Source of the DNA: Ophiura sarsii
Taxonomy: Eukaryota > Echinodermata > Ophiuroidea > Amphilepidida > Ophiuridae
NCBI GenBank assembly: GCA_035610835.1
Contig: CM069449.1
Span: 55,436,308-55,500,307 of the forward strand
Length of the DNA stretch: 64,000 nt
Reading direction: 5' to 3'
Shown here piece after piece: positions 1-11,788 of this stretch (the stretch's first letter is position 1; each line of letters opens with the position of its first letter). The notes beneath the pieces were generated by a model. The model made no database searches and was not told the origin of the DNA. It saw only the letters and a program-made list of their open reading frames with translations. A program made the position numbers and the translations under genes.

Positions 1-1140
1 CAACATATATACAAGGGCTGTTTTGGTCAAACAAATATCATAACAAACTTCTATTGTTACCTTTCACCACTAAATCCAATGCCATGGTCCACTTACCATG
101 ACAGCAATTGAGCCAAATTCTTGACACATTTTGAGTAAACTTTGAACCATGTCCCCAAAAGCTGTCATATCCCAATCTCCAGAAGTCACAGTTCAATCAC
201 CCAATCCCAGCTATGGGTCCACAGCTTTGATAGACCGGGTACTCTAACTCATACTGGGATTATCGCAGGTAAACATTTCCACACTGTATTTTATGAATGT
301 TCATCAGACTTTGCCTCCAGTGATTGTAATAATGACAGGATAGTGTGAGTAGTAAACAAACTGACCCTATGTGAGGGGAGGTGAGATTCCAGCTGATGGC
401 TATCATGATTTGGTTTCACTCAAAAAGTAGTCCGAGAATCCTAATTGTTTGGTACCAAATATCATCGCAAATAAAAGTAAAGTTGATGTTGAACATATTA
501 AAACTATTCCTTATAATAAGGCCAAAATAATTAAATAGTCAAAGCTCTCCCAAATTTGAAAACTTAATGCGGAATGCAATTTTTTAAATTTCTCCAGACT
601 GCAGGATGACAAGAGTAAAATACGCTATTGTGGCAATACCAGTGTGCTTTCCCACACCAAGATCATCTTAAACCATCAGACAAATGAAGATATGAAATGG
701 CAGACAAATACAAGTCACATCTACAAAGGAAAATTTAACTTTGTGTTTGTTTTTATTTTTAACACAAAAAACAAAAAAACAAAAACAATAATGCAGGCCT
801 TTTTTTCTTACGCGCGCAGGAGGTTAGAGACTAATTATTTAATTAGTTTGGCCTAAGAGACAAAATCATAATTTGCAGACTCTGCAAGAATCCATATAGA
901 TTCTTGCGGCACAATTTACAAGAATCTTTAGGTTCTCCCTGTTTAAGAAAACATCTATTTTCACAATACAGTGAGCAAACAAGCATACCAATGGGTAAGT
1001 CTCGGATAGACAAAAAAAATCCCTCAAAGCGTTGAAATGCAACACCAATGCAACACCGGTGGATTTTAATGAACCAAGTCACCAGCTCAACTTTCACAAA
1101 AAGAATGTTATGTAGGTTGGTCTGGTAACCTCCCCTACTT
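1..1140. other. No gene seen
   Basis: AT-rich sequence with only short chance reading frames of uneven codon use. I see no homology, splice-bounded exon or RNA gene. Confidence 0.6.
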
Positions 1141-1143
1141 TTA

Positions 1144-1384
1144 CCCTTTCCACGCGGCTGTTAGTTTTACCATATACAAATCAGATCTTTCAGAAATCTT
1201 TCCCAAGTTTCAAAGTCTTATCTCAAGAATTACTGAACTAATACTAGGCATGTTTGTACTTGTTTTAATGCATTTCTCACGGTGACTCCAAATTTGGTGA
1301 GGACATTCAATAATTGTGACATTTTTGAAACAATTTGTGCACTTTTGGAACTGTCGTTTGCAGTCGCCTGCCGCGTGGAAAGTG
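1144..1384. mobile_element. MITE, TTAA/CACTTTCC family, copy 1
   Basis: This short palindromic element has terminal repeats CTTTCCACGCGGC at the left and GCCGCGTGGAAAGTG at the right, the right end followed by TTAA. The body (actgaactaatactaggcatg) recurs at 6.8, 18.0 and 52.9 kb. The left TTAA is decayed. TTAA targets suggest piggyBac-like mobilisation, but no transposase is present. It abuts the next MITE at the shared TTAA (1385-1388). Confidence 0.6.
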
Positions 1385-1712
1385 TTAAGGCACAAAATTG
1401 TTGTGTTGCCATCAAGTGCCAAAAATATTGAGGTCTGCTTAGTTGGTCTGGGTTTTTTTCTTCTTTTTTCAAACAAATATTACTGTCAGACCGTCTAGTT
1501 TATGACCTGATAAAATTGGTAATGTTAATTTGACTAATGTTTCTAGTGTGATAATAGTTTTTTAAAACATTTATTCAAGCAGATGCATTCATATAAAGCA
1601 GAAAATACTAATATTTTGACAATTTGGGGTAAAACATAAATCTCTTTAAAAAAATGTGCTAGGGCAACACAGCAACAACAAAATTCCTTACCCACAATAC
1701 CAATGAAAATGA
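1385..1712. mobile_element. MITE, TTAGGCC superfamily, GTTGCCCT subfamily, copy 1
   Basis: The element begins TTAAGGCACAAAATTGTTG and ends with a diverged inverted copy (gggcaacacagcaacaacaa then ccttac). The body matches 9417-9800 and the outer part of 57104-57915, sharing for example aatttgactaatgtttc. It is non-coding. Confidence 0.6.
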
Positions 1713-2303
1713 CTTCAGGCTTGGGTATCACAATCCTATGTATTTTTGCTTTTGATGAGGTGTGTAATGAATTTCATTAAACAAAATTATAATCATCCTG
1801 AAGAAAAGAAAAACCACAAAAGAGTGAACAAAAGTGCTGATTAAACGCAGAGGGGGTATAGAATTTGGGGCTGGATTTACCTACAAATGAATTTTCTAAT
1901 TGCATGAGCCATGATGAATGGATTGTTAGTTTAACAACAAAAGAAGGTTAAAGGGGCATTGAGAGATACATATGGGAGTGCGCCCTCAATTATCCTGGAA
2001 ATCAGGTTTTTTTGCATCAAAGTAATACTAAGGCATCTACCATCAAAGTAATACTAAGGCATATACTAACTACCATCTGAAACAGTTTACCAACATTCGC
2101 CGTTTATCATATAAAATTTCATGATTTTCTTAGTATCGATATGATCATATCGAAACTAGGTGCTGAATTCGGAAGATATGCGATCATTTTACATGCATAC
2201 TTTCGCGGCAAATCTCAACCCGGAAGTGCCGTTATTTGCTTATTTTGCATGAAGGCAATGTCGGAATTGTATAACATTTTGGATTTGGGCTATGTTGATA
2301 ATT
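1713..2303. other. No gene seen
   Basis: AT-rich spacer. A 22-base phrase (catcaaagtaatactaaggca) is duplicated locally near 2017-2060. Nothing else was recognised. Confidence 0.5.
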
Positions 2304-2311
2304 ATCTTTAC

Positions 2312-2523
2312 CAGGGTTGTAGCCAGAGCATTTTGAGTGCCGGGCTCAATATTTCGCTATTTGGTTACATAATTCTTGCGGCTCAGGGGCAGGGATGTTT
2401 TTAGGCTTTTTTAATGCACTTAATTTTTTTTTAGAGTGCCGGGCGGCCAGCCCAATTCTGGGCCCAGCGCCGGGCGGGCTAGCCCAGTGCTGGGCGGGCC
2501 CGCCCGGCGTAGCTACAACCCTG
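2312..2523. mobile_element. GC-rich hAT-type MITE with 8-bp target duplication
   Basis: The termini CAGGGTTGTAGC and GCTACAACCCTG are inverted repeats, directly flanked by the same 8 bases, ATCTTTAC, at 2304-2311 and 2524-2531. An 8-bp duplication with CAGGG-type ends is the signature of hAT transposons. The 212-bp body is non-coding, with a run of GGGC/GCCC boxes at 2436-2510 that make it far richer in GC than its surroundings. Confidence 0.85.
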
Positions 2524-3042
2524 ATCTTTACGTTATTTGCTCATTTAGTATACTTCAACTTCAACCGATAGCCAATTTGTCTACACCAATTTCTTCCAAT
2601 CTGACTTTGTGCAATAAGCCACTTGGTCCAATAGCCACTTCGTGGAATCGGAGGAAATGGGTATTGACGAACTGGCTATTGGATGAAGTGGGAATGGACG
2701 AGTGGCAATAGACCCGTGATATATCTGCAAACTGACTGGCTCCATTGGGTTATTCAATTTGAAATCCATACTGTAAAAAAAAAAAAAAATTGTGCTACAT
2801 TAATTTTCGTGCTTTTCGCACTCCAAGCAGCTATCACGAAAAAATAAATACACACAAACATATTTATTTTATGTTTAAGTCTGTATAAATTTTGCAAATT
2901 TAAAAACAAGCAAAATGGCTGAAAGTCGGCAAAGCGCAAAAATGTAATCACACGTAAATTAGCACTTTTACAGTACCTCCAAGGAAGCCGTTACCTTAAT
3001 CTACCCTACCGAGAGACCCGTCACGTACAATCACTGCTCCCC

Positions 3043-3364
3043 CATTCAGCTCAAGCCCCACAACATTTTGAATAACAAATCCCAACATTGAGTACACTTT
3101 TTTTGACTCACTGTATATCCAGCCCAGGTTTGACTTCCTGGCTCTAGTGGAACTCTTTTTGCCTCTTACTTGTAAAAGGGTATATCCTTGGTGCAAGACA
3201 TTCCATTCAGCTCAAGCCCACCAACATTTTGAACAACAAATCCCAACGTTGAGTACACCTTTTTTTTACTTACCCTGTATTATCCAGCCCAGGTTTGACT
3301 TCCTGGCTCTAGTGGAACTCTTTTTGCCTCTTACTAGTAAAAGGGTGTATCCTCCTTGGTGTAA
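3043..3364. repeat. Two-copy tandem duplication, 161-bp unit
   Basis: The segment starting cattcagctcaagcccca at 3043 is repeated starting at 3204 with few differences. Each unit carries a ctttttttgactcactgta-like phrase and ends in ccttggtgcaagac. An inverted copy of the end (gtcttacatcaagg) lies near 3463, so the duplication may be part of a larger foldback element. Confidence 0.7.
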
Positions 3365-3479
3365 GACATTAATAAGGTAGACTAGTGTGAAGACCCCATT
3401 GCAGAATAAAGCTCTTTATTCCTTTAATCCGTAAACTTTTGTACTAGATTAATTCCGGGCTGTCTTACATCAAGGATAA

Positions 3480-5090
3480 ACCTTTACTGGGCCTGTTCCT
3501 TTACCTGAATAATTTCATACTTTAAAGAATGAAAATATTACATATGGTAAATATTGTATAATATGTATAAAAAACCCTCCTCAGGTATTTTGTATTCGGG
3601 TGAAAATGCTTTATAAATGGCTGCCAGATGGCAAAGAAATGCAGAGACAATGTTCAACAATGAACTGTCTATGAACTGTCAAATAGGGGTAGCCAGGGGG
3701 GCTACTCACATTCAGGTATACAGGCATGTGCTGCCTAAAATGGGTCGCTTTTTGGCCAAAAATCCCTGAATGTAGGATATGATTGTGCTGGGAAACCCTA
3801 ACTAAACATGGGTAAAAAAATAGCATAAAATGAACAAACATGGGTCCCATTTTCCACACATCAGTCAAATCAGGAATTTTTGAGGTAAAGTTACCCCCTA
3901 CACGTGGATCTGGATTTCGAACCACTAGCAACATATACCCCCATCAAAAAACAATTTGAGTACTCCCTCCCCCAGGAGCAGCCATTACATCTGAAATATT
4001 GGGCTCCAAAAACATCTATTTTATTTTGATTGAAGTGCAAACCTACTCATTTGAATCACAGATATGTGCTCAAAATGTTTTTGTTAAGGTACATGTACAT
4101 TATGAACACATTTATCATATGTTTTCCAACATTTATGTGGGGTTCAATATCCTGGTACTCCTGAAAACCCTACCACCACCACTATGAACCAGTGAGTTTT
4201 ATGTATTTCATATAATTATGTGTGGTGGCATAGGAATACCCTTCACATGGTCATTTTCTAGCAACTTGCTTTTTTTTATTTGGCAGCAAGCTACATATTC
4301 TACTGATTTCAGAACTGTTTACATTTTTCAAAAATTCCATCTAGAACTACAGTTATAATGTTTTAAAGACGGCAAGTTTATACGCAACAATAAAACTGAA
4401 AACTGAAAATTCCAAGGTTAAAGTTCCGTACCTGCATGTTAAGTTCAAGAAGGAGTGAGCAGGTTCAAAAGACCTACATTTTAGTTCATTCACCTCTAAT
4501 TTCTTGGCTAAAATGTTATAATCAAGTTTCAGAAAAGTGCTAAAAATAAACTTAACATCTGGAATTTTGCATCAAAAACTCCTGTGGACTAAAGTTATAG
4601 GTCTAATCCCTATCTTGGGACCAAAGTTGGAAAGTTGACTTAGAACTCATTTGTTAGGAGTAATTTGGCTTGACCCATATATCTCAATATTAACATTAGC
4701 GACTTCCGACGGGTTTTCCCATACCACCACACATATATATAGTTCCAGTACCTACAGTACAAGGGATGACACTCAGATGTATGATTCTGTCCACAAATAT
4801 TTCTCCATCAGGCAAATCAAAATACAAATGTAGTTTGTTTGTCCATTTCCGACCTTCCCTAATTTTGAAAACTGACAAAAAAGTGTTTACTGTACGAATG
4901 AATACCGATCCTAATTTAGGAAAAAACACCAACCAAATAAATTATTTTTGTTATTCCTGCCGCACATCCACACACAGGCTACTTCTGCCTTGCATCCGAT
5001 GGCCACATCCGATGATTTACAATTTAAATCTGATGAAGACTGAATGAAATGTTTGTATGAATAAATTAGTACCATTTTAGATAGCGCATG
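3480..5090. other. No gene seen
   Basis: Non-coding sequence as far as I can tell. The longest frame (3611-3934, minus) has no recognisable domain or codon bias and is probably chance. Confidence 0.5.
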
Positions 5091-5192
5091 GCTATATTGA
5101 GTTTTATTTCAACAATGTTACTTACAACATGTACATTCATGAGAAGAAAGTTCATTGTATCTAATCCAAATTTCCACTTACTTGTTATTGTG

Positions 5193-5229
5193 GACGTTTC
5201 GGCAAACACTGTTGCCTTTATCAACTGTT
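5193..5229 (-). ncRNA. Hammerhead-like motif in left pLTR (degenerate)
   Basis: On the minus strand this reads TTGATAAAGGCAAC, a short loop, TTGCCGAAACGTCC. This is the hammerhead layout of core, stem II, GAAA and stem III. The core has TTGATAA where CUGAUGA is required, so C3 and G8 are changed and self-cleavage is not expected. An 18-bp stretch (gttgcctttatcaac and neighbours) is repeated at 5211-5246. Hammerhead motifs are known in Penelope pLTRs. Confidence 0.5.
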
Positions 5230-5246
5230 GCCTTTATCAACTACAA

Positions 5247-6410
5247 CCTATCAAGCGACAATGTTGTTCAACTTCTCAAATTCATCCTCACTACCACATA
5301 ATTCACCTTCAAAGGAAAAATCTACAGCCAACTCTTTGGGACAGCTATGGGCAGCCCAGTGTCACCAATAGCAGCCAACATATTCATGGAAGCCCTAGAA
5401 CAACAGGCAATAGCTACTGCGCCCATGGATTGTAAACCAAAACTCTGGCTACGATATGTTGACGACATCCTGGAAGTAGTAAAGAAGGAGTGTGTAGATG
5501 AGTTGACGGACCACCTAAACCAAATTGACAAGTCGGGATCTATCAAATTCACTTATGAAAAAGAAACCGGCGGACAGATCCCATTCCTTGACACCCTAAT
5601 CGTGAAGAAAGGAGATGGAACAGTCAAGTTATTGGTATACAGGAAGCCGACGCACACAGACCAGTACCTTAATTACGAGTCTCATCATCATTGCACCAGA
5701 AATTAGGAGTAATACGCACACTGTACGACCGCATGAACAAGGTCGTCACGGAAGATGCAGACAAAGTAGCAGAGGAAAACCATGTTCAACAGGCACTTGC
5801 GAATTGCGGCTATCCTCAGTGGACGTTTGAGAAGGTCAAAGATCAAATGACGACACCTAAACCCAAACCCAAACGAGACCCGAAAAGCACGCCAGAGACG
5901 CAAAACAAAGGCTTCGTGGTTCTACCATATGTCAAAGGTGAACCTGAGAGGGTGTCCAGAGTGATGAAAAAATATCACATTTCTACTGCTATGAAGCCAC
6001 ATTGCACGCTTCGCAGCCAACTGGTACATCCCAAAGACAAACGCGATCCGCTGAACACGACACATGCCATCTACAACATTCCTTGTAAAAACTGCAAACT
6101 CAGCTATATTGGCGAGACAGGGAGAAAATTTGGCACCCGCTTAGAGGAACACAAAACAGAAGCGGATAAAGTAAGCAAGTCAGTATCCACGAGAGCGTCC
6201 AGAAAGGCATCACAATCAGTAGTCCACAAATCGGCCATCACAGACCACGTAGTGGAGAAGAATCATGTCATCGGGTGGGGAGAGGCAAAGGTCTTAGGCA
6301 CAGAGCAGGATAGATACAAGAGATGGGTCAAAGAGGCAGTTGAAATCAGAAAGAAGGGGCCCACCACCATGAATCGTGACGAGGGACAGTATCATCTCTC
6401 ACGTTTTTGA
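5247..6410 (+). pseudogene. Penelope-like RT/GIY-YIG endonuclease, truncated and frameshifted
   Basis: Reverse transcriptase motifs start abruptly just after the left repeat with a stop near the head, followed by AMGSPVSPIAANIFME (motif B region) and LRYVDDILEV (catalytic YVDD-type motif C). The fingers domain and motif A are missing. The frame ends at 5706 after TDQYLNYESHH; the remainder continues in another frame from about 5691, consistent with loss of one base near 5690. The second part carries YNIPCKNCKLSYIGETGRK and the Arg...EEH of the GIY-YIG nuclease, which nicks target DNA, and ends at the stop codon at 6410. It is degenerate but readable, so moderately young. Confidence 0.88.
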
Positions 6411-6520
6411 TGAACTATTTATTGCTATCTGGAGAAAAAACATCTAGAAACTCCAGAGTCGTCGCTAAGCAACCAACTAGCGTCGATAGCAGTAGTTAAT
6501 CACTCACTACCTATCATGTG

Positions 6521-6553
6521 TTGATAAAGGCAACAGTGTTTGCCGAAACGTCC
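6521..6553 (+). ncRNA. Hammerhead-like motif in right pLTR (degenerate)
   Basis: The sequence TTGATAAAGGCAAC, loop, TTGCCGAAACGTCC is the inverted partner of the left pLTR motif. The stem II pairing GGCAA/TTGCC and the GAAAC segment are intact; the CUGAUGA box has decayed to TTGATAA. It is probably an inactive relic of a ribozyme that processed element transcripts. Confidence 0.5.
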
Positions 6554-6829
6554 ACAATAACAAGTAAGTGGAAATTTGGATTAGATACAAAGAACTTTCT
6601 TCTCATGTTTATCACCAATCCTGATGAATTTTTTCAACAATGTACATTCATTCAAAAATATTTAAAATGCCATGTTTTTTCAAAACCACTTGATAAAAAG
6701 TAAACATTTGTCTGATAAATTTACGTCTGATTCTTAATTCCACTCTACCTCAGCTGGTGTGAAGGTACCTTTTGAAAATGAACTGTATTCATACATTCAT
6801 ATGACAACACTAAACATCCCATGCTTTAA

Positions 6830-7065
6830 CACTTGACATGCTGCTATTAGTTTTACCATACAAAACAGATTTTTCAAAAAGCTCTCCCAATTTTCAAAGT
6901 CAATCTCAAGGATTACTGAACCAATACTAGGCATGTTTGTACTTATTTCAATGCATTCCTCATGGTGATTTTAAATATGGTAATGAAATTCAATAATTTT
7001 TACATTTTTAAAACATTTTGTGAAATTTTGGAATGTCATCTGCAGCCAGCCATGGTGGAAAAGTG
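6830..7065. mobile_element. MITE, TTAA/CACTTTCC family, copy 2
   Basis: TTAA flanks both sides (6826-6829 and 7066-7069). The ends are CACTTGACATGCTG and CAGCCATGGTGGAAAAGTG, and the body matches the copies at 1.1, 18.0 and 52.9 kb. This best-kept copy shows the TTAA target duplication on both sides, which supports piggyBac-type transposition. Confidence 0.75.
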
Positions 7066-7252
7066 TTAAGTATTGATGGATTTACAGAGTAAACACATTC
7101 AATGGAATGGTAAATAAACACACACTTAAAGGGACATACAGAGTTCGGGATGGCCATGGCCTTTAAATATAAAACTGATAACTTCCAACTTCCAGCTAGC
7201 TATAGGGTGTTCCAAAGACTCCAGAGGGCACTTATCAAACTGCTTTGTACAT

Positions 7253-7830
7253 TTCACGGACATAAATTATGCTAATGAGCTCATTAAATGACGTCACTCA
7301 CATCATCGATATTTTCGTAACGCCAAAATTGTAGGGTTGAAATTCTAGGTAGAGTAAAATGATGTGCTTATTTGTTGTCTGTGAGCTTTTGTGAATTTTT
7401 TCCCGTATTGGAGTATTTTTTTATTGAAAATAGACAGTTCAAATTAAACGTTGGTTCCAAGTTCAACTGACAGCACATGTATTTAAGTCGACAGCAACTG
7501 CAATATGCAGGCAACATTTGAGAAAAAACGATGCCCGACTTTGCAAGAAAGTGTACGGGGAAGTGTACGGGTGAACATGACAAACCAAAACAGTCTATTA
7601 AGTAACCGCCTCTGTGGCGCAATTGGTAAGCGCATTCGGCTGTTAACCGAAAGGTTGGTGGTTCGAGGCCAGCCGGGGGCGTTGTTTCTTTTTGCATTTA
7701 ATGCAGATCGACAAATCACATCACAGTAAAAATTTAATGTTGACAAAATCACAGACCACTTACACAAAAATCGCATCTGCGCATGCTCCTGTCGTGATCG
7801 AAATCCAACACACAAGCAATGGGCGAGTTT
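7253..7830. repeat. Left arm of a 0.6-kb inverted duplication carrying tRNA-Asn
   Basis: From about 7253 (cacggacataaattatgcta) to about 7830 the sequence is repeated in inverted orientation at 12640-13258, with roughly 85-90 percent identity by eye and small indels. Each arm contains one tRNA-Asn-like gene. The 4.8 kb between the arms is not symmetric. Confidence 0.8.
7608..7681 (+). tRNA. tRNA-Asn (GTT) or close tRNA-Asn-like copy
   Basis: The sequence folds as a cloverleaf: acceptor 5' GCCTCTG pairs with CGGGGGC using two G-U pairs, D-arm GCGC/GCGC, perfect anticodon stem TTCGG/CCGAA with loop CTGTTAA (anticodon GTT at 7642-7644), variable loop AAGGTT, T-arm GGTGG TTCGAGG CCAGC. A G-G mismatch in the T stem and its place inside a duplicated repeat make it uncertain whether it is a functional gene or an amplified copy. 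A and B boxes are present. Confidence 0.8.
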
Positions 7831-9416
7831 TATAAGTGGAGGGGTGCTACTTTTACTTAGGGGATATCAGGTCACCGGATGTGCAGCTAAATAGTGTCTT
7901 ATTTTCACCCACTGTAGGTTATTAATAACCCCATTTTCATTCCTCTTTATTTCTGTTGGGTTTAATTTCTTGACATTTTTCCATAAATCTTGGCAAAATC
8001 AGTCAAAAATGAAGGGAAATTACATGCCCTGGTAAGCAATCAACATTCATACATTTCCACATTCATGAGGACTCAAATTTCATCCAAGATTCAAACAAAG
8101 TATTCTTTGGCTACCACTGCCCCAGGGCTAAGTGCATTTTATACAAATAATATGACCAAAAATAACTCATCACACACTTTAAAGTGAAACTTTTCTGATG
8201 GGTTTTCTGCGCATTAATACATCATCAAACCAGTGGTGTATCCTCATGCCCCTATTCAAAACCATTGTCCCCATGCCCCCCCCCCCCCCTACTCCGCTAG
8301 ACTCGATTCAACAACATGGTCAACACTTTATTCATGATTAAAAATTAGAATAAATTTACTAAACATTGCACGTTTTGGGCTTATAATATACCATTTTTGG
8401 CTTACAAAAGTGTGCCCCCCCCCCAAAAAAAGGACATGAAAACATCACTTGTTGAATATACCAAAAGAAACATTGTAAGCACATAAGGGATAACAGATTC
8501 ACATTTTATTGAAACAGTATGCAGTTGTCCCTTGGCAAATTTCTTTCTTGAAATCAAAATCCTGAAACTTTATTTATATATGGTAATATGGTAATGCCCT
8601 GATTTTCCTTCAAAATTGGGTGTTTGTGCTTTTTGTCACACTCTCCTCTGTAATAATTCATGTATCTCGAAGGATAGACCCAATGTTGAGTTGTTTTGCA
8701 AATAAATGACTTTCTTAACCTAAGGCGAGGGGGGAAAACCTGTATACGGGCCTGACCGACCCACTTTTGCGTTTTTCAAGAATCTTCTTTTTAGATTTTT
8801 TTCAGAATTTTTTTCTTCAAATCATACAAAATCAGCCTTTTTTAGGCGAAAATCTGTTGAATTTTTGTCATCACAAATTGTTTAAAAAATTCCAGATTTT
8901 AGCAGATTTTGGTTACATTGTTAATATAAAAAAAAACTTTGACCAACCCTACTTGAAGGTCCACTGCCCGTAAAACTGAGTGTGTTTTTTTCGTCGCCTA
9001 ACCCCCCGCCCATCAGAGCTCTCTGTTGAGAGTTACCCGTTTGATTTGTAATCATTCAGTTCATTAACTTTGTTAATGTCTGTTGGGCTATTGTTCACAT
9101 TTGCTCTTTATATACAAAAAAAAAAACAGACATCGAACCCTTTTGATCACCACCAAACTACTAGCAAAACAAGACAGGGATAATTTTGACAATAGTAACA
9201 TACAGCTATATCAACCCCTTTGCCTCACCAAACACAGAACTTTGAGTTAGAAACATTTTGGGATAATTTGACAACATTGAAACAGCTAAACCTTTACATC
9301 CCAGTACTGACCTTTCCAATTTAGGGGTTAAAACTTCCCGTGATCTGAGCTGATTGACAACTGTATTCCTCACTGGGTAGCTCCTGCTCCTCTCTGGGTA
9401 GCTCCCACATCAGTTG
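7831..9416. other. No gene seen; C-rich and A-rich tracts
   Basis: Spacer with homopolymer C runs near 8279 and 8416. A possible weak foldback runs from 8722 to 8999, with ends aaggcgagggg and cgtcgcctaacccc. No coding signal was recognised. Confidence 0.4.
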
Positions 9417-9800
9417 TTAGGCCAACAAATGTTTTGTTGCGTTGCCCTCAAGTGCCAACAATTGTGAAGTCAGGTCGGTCGGTCAATTTTCGTGGGGGGG
9501 GGGGGGGTTCTCGTTTTTTTCTTTTTTTTTGCTGACAAATATTACTGACAAACCGTGGTTCATGACAAGGCAAAATTGGTAAATATCAATTTGACTAATG
9601 TTTCAAGTGTGGTAATAGTCTAAAATCTATCTATTCAAGAAATTAAAGGAAACTCATTCATTTCAAACAGAAAATTGTAATATTTTGACACATAGGATAA
9701 AATTTAAATCTTAAAAAAAAAAAAATGCAACCCTGATTTTTGAGATTTAAGGGTCAGATTCTGAGGGCAACACAACAATGTTTTTTTTCTTTTGGCCCTA
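9417..9800. mobile_element. MITE, TTAGGCC superfamily, GTTGCCCT subfamily, copy 2
   Basis: It starts TTAGGCCAACAAATGTTTTG and ends with an inverted TGAGGGCAACACAACAATG, then ttggcccta. The body matches 1385-1712 and 57104-57915. An internal G run (9496-9508) is present. No transposase. Confidence 0.75.
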
Positions 9801-10107
9801 GTTAGAGCTCACTCCTAATAGATAGCACTATATTCACCTGACCCCATTTATAAAGTGTAGCAACACAAAGGTACATGTTATATTACGACATGATGGGGTG
9901 GATGTGGAATCTGAAATCAACATGAACGCAGGCAGGCGGTCCTTACACCAGATTTCAAAGGGCCAGATTGCACGGTGTGGATGGAAAATGGATAGTCTTG
10001 GACAAAATCTGACATCAAAATATGCATTTATTATGGATGTTTATATCAATATTAATGTATCGAGGAGGTTGTGGTAGAGTGTGCTGGTTTTTCATTTCAT
10101 CCGACTG

Positions 10108-10200
10108 AATAAACCCTATTCCTAACCCTATCGTTAACCCTAACCCTAGCCCTAACCTAACTCTTACCCTAAACACCAACCTTAACCTTAGGCCCTTTAC
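10108..10200 (+). repeat. Degenerate telomere-like (CCCTAA)n stretch
   Basis: Repeated CCTAACCCTA-type units with point changes, for example taaccctaaccctagccc and taacctaactcttaccc. It is short and impure, so an internal telomere-like simple repeat rather than a chromosome end. Confidence 0.7.
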
Positions 10201-11160
10201 AATCGATTTTGAATTTCCTGTTGGCTTCAGAGGTCAGAATCTATCTAAACTTCAGAGGTCAGAGGCTATCTTCTTAAATTCTAAGGTAATATTCTTCTTC
10301 AAGAAGAATTTAATAGGAACTCTTCTTAACTTACAGACTTAAGATTAATCTAAAGTTGACCTACCATCTAGGCGTCTACTGTAACAAACAACGCTGCATA
10401 ACATCAAGACTTGAGCGCTAGTCTAATCCCAAATAGATCGGATCAAAATATTGCTTTACTATTATATTGTGACTTTACTTTTCATCAAATATCAATTAAT
10501 CCCAAAATTAATTAATTCCCAAATCAACAACTTTCATTTCAATTAAATCCTAACAAATACCAAAATCTGTCTATTTTTTGACAACAATGATGTGAAAATA
10601 TACGTTGACATATAAATATAAACACTTTGCAAGAATGATTGACATGTCCCCTGCCTGCTTCATTAATGATGTACCTTGGAAAGCGATGGGATACAAGAAA
10701 GACCAAAGTCTCATCGCTATTATAGTTTGATCAGTTCCAAATTGGTGAAGCCTCATTAATAGCAAATGAATACAGAAGGACGCGGGCACACATGAAGGCA
10801 ACAACGAAGCTGTGTATCATCGCCCAAAACCGCACACCTGCATCCAAAACGGTGTGCGTATGACCATAATCGCGCATCTACGCTTGGATTACTTTAGCGT
10901 GCGGAGAGATAAAAAAAATATATTTCTCGCCAATTTGCACTGATTGAAATATCAGTTCATACTCTATTGATTGAAGTCATGAGCATTGGCATTTGTGATA
11001 TAACCCAGCGAAATTTTGATATTTGCCCATCCTTTAGAAACAGGTGGAAAATGCTACAGTATGGTCCAAATCCCACTAAAATTGAATTTCTAAATTTTAA
11101 GTTACAAACAATTTGTGATTTTTCGACTTAAGATTCATTTTGCTTGATCGCATCACACAT
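10201..11160. other. No gene seen; diverged repeats
   Basis: AT-rich sequence. The phrase gatcagttccaaattggtga (10730) recurs at 17335 as aatcagttccaaattggcga. The segment 11130-11163 holds a half-copy of the cgatcaagc/TGACTCA foldback family, interrupted by the element at 11164. Confidence 0.4.
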
Positions 11161-11163
11161 GTG

Positions 11164-11396
11164 TACTGTCACGGCAAAAGGGTGCAGTTGTCGGTAAAAT
11201 AGGTTTTAAAATATTGATGAAATAAGGCATGGAAAAACAAAGAATATAAAGACAATCTTAGTATGATTTGTCTTCATAAAATCTTACCCACAAAGGTGTC
11301 ATTTTGAAATATTCACAAAGCTCCTTTCGTTGGTATTAATTATGATCTCAATTAACTTCTTCTTTGAGAGACAACTGCATCCTTTTGCTGTGACTC
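11164..11396. mobile_element. MITE, GGCAAAAGGGTGCAG family, copy 1
   Basis: The ends are inverted: CTGTCACGGCAAAAGGGTGC at the left, complement of gcatccttttgctgtgac at the right. The body matches 47396-47634 closely (ggtaaaat then ttttgaaatattgatg, and catggaaaaacaaag). It sits inside remnants of another foldback family (the gcttgatcgcatcacac phrase on its left, atcaagcaaaatgagtcac on its right). Confidence 0.75.
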
Positions 11397-11407
11397 TACA
11401 TGTATGT

Positions 11408-11609
11408 TGTGATGTGATCAAGCAAAATGAGTCACATGTCGGCAGGTGAAAATGCTACAGTAAATTCAAACTTCTAGTTTTTAAGTTACAAACAGTTTAC
11501 CAAATGAGAAAACAGGGTAAAACATAAGAATTTGTCACTTCTTTCTACAGGTATAACTCAAAATCAATATTCCCGACATACGACTCATTCTGCTTGATCG
11601 CGTCACACG
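11408..11609. mobile_element. MITE, TGTGACGCGATCAA family, copy 1
   Basis: Inverted ends GTGATGTGATCAAGCAAAAT and the complement of attctgcttgatcgcgtcac. The inner palindrome includes gagtcacatgtcgg and ccgacatacgactc. The body (agttacaaacagtttac, ataactcaaaatcaatattc) matches the copy at 18360-18615 in part. Confidence 0.6.
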
Positions 11610-11788
11610 TGCTTTGTTGCTTGACATGTGATTTTTATTGGGTATTTTACCATATTTGCAACTACATTTTACAGAAAATTGCATTTTAAACGAGTTACGA
11701 AAATATTAGCAATTAAAGGTTATTCAACACTACCAATTGTTTTGAAAATGTGTGTGACGCATTTGCGGAAAAAAGTGCCCATTTTTTC

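Larger units (their letters stand above)
5106..6660 (+). mobile_element. Penelope-like retroelement remnant with inverted pLTRs
   Basis: The element consists of a left terminal repeat (about 5133-5246), a truncated reverse transcriptase plus GIY-YIG endonuclease coding region (5247-6410), and a right repeat (about 6516-6612) that is the inverted complement of the left one. RT and GIY-YIG in one protein with flanking pseudo-LTRs is diagnostic of Penelope-like elements. It cannot be autonomous, because the RT lacks its N-terminal half and has a frameshift. Confidence 0.85.

Noticed and set aside
5691..6410. Host gene encoding a GIY-YIG nuclease
   Set aside because: It is in frame-shifted continuity with a Penelope RT and is flanked by inverted pLTRs, so it belongs to a retroelement.
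10108..10200. Possible telomere
   Set aside because: Less than 100 bp, impure and internal; no subtelomeric continuation.
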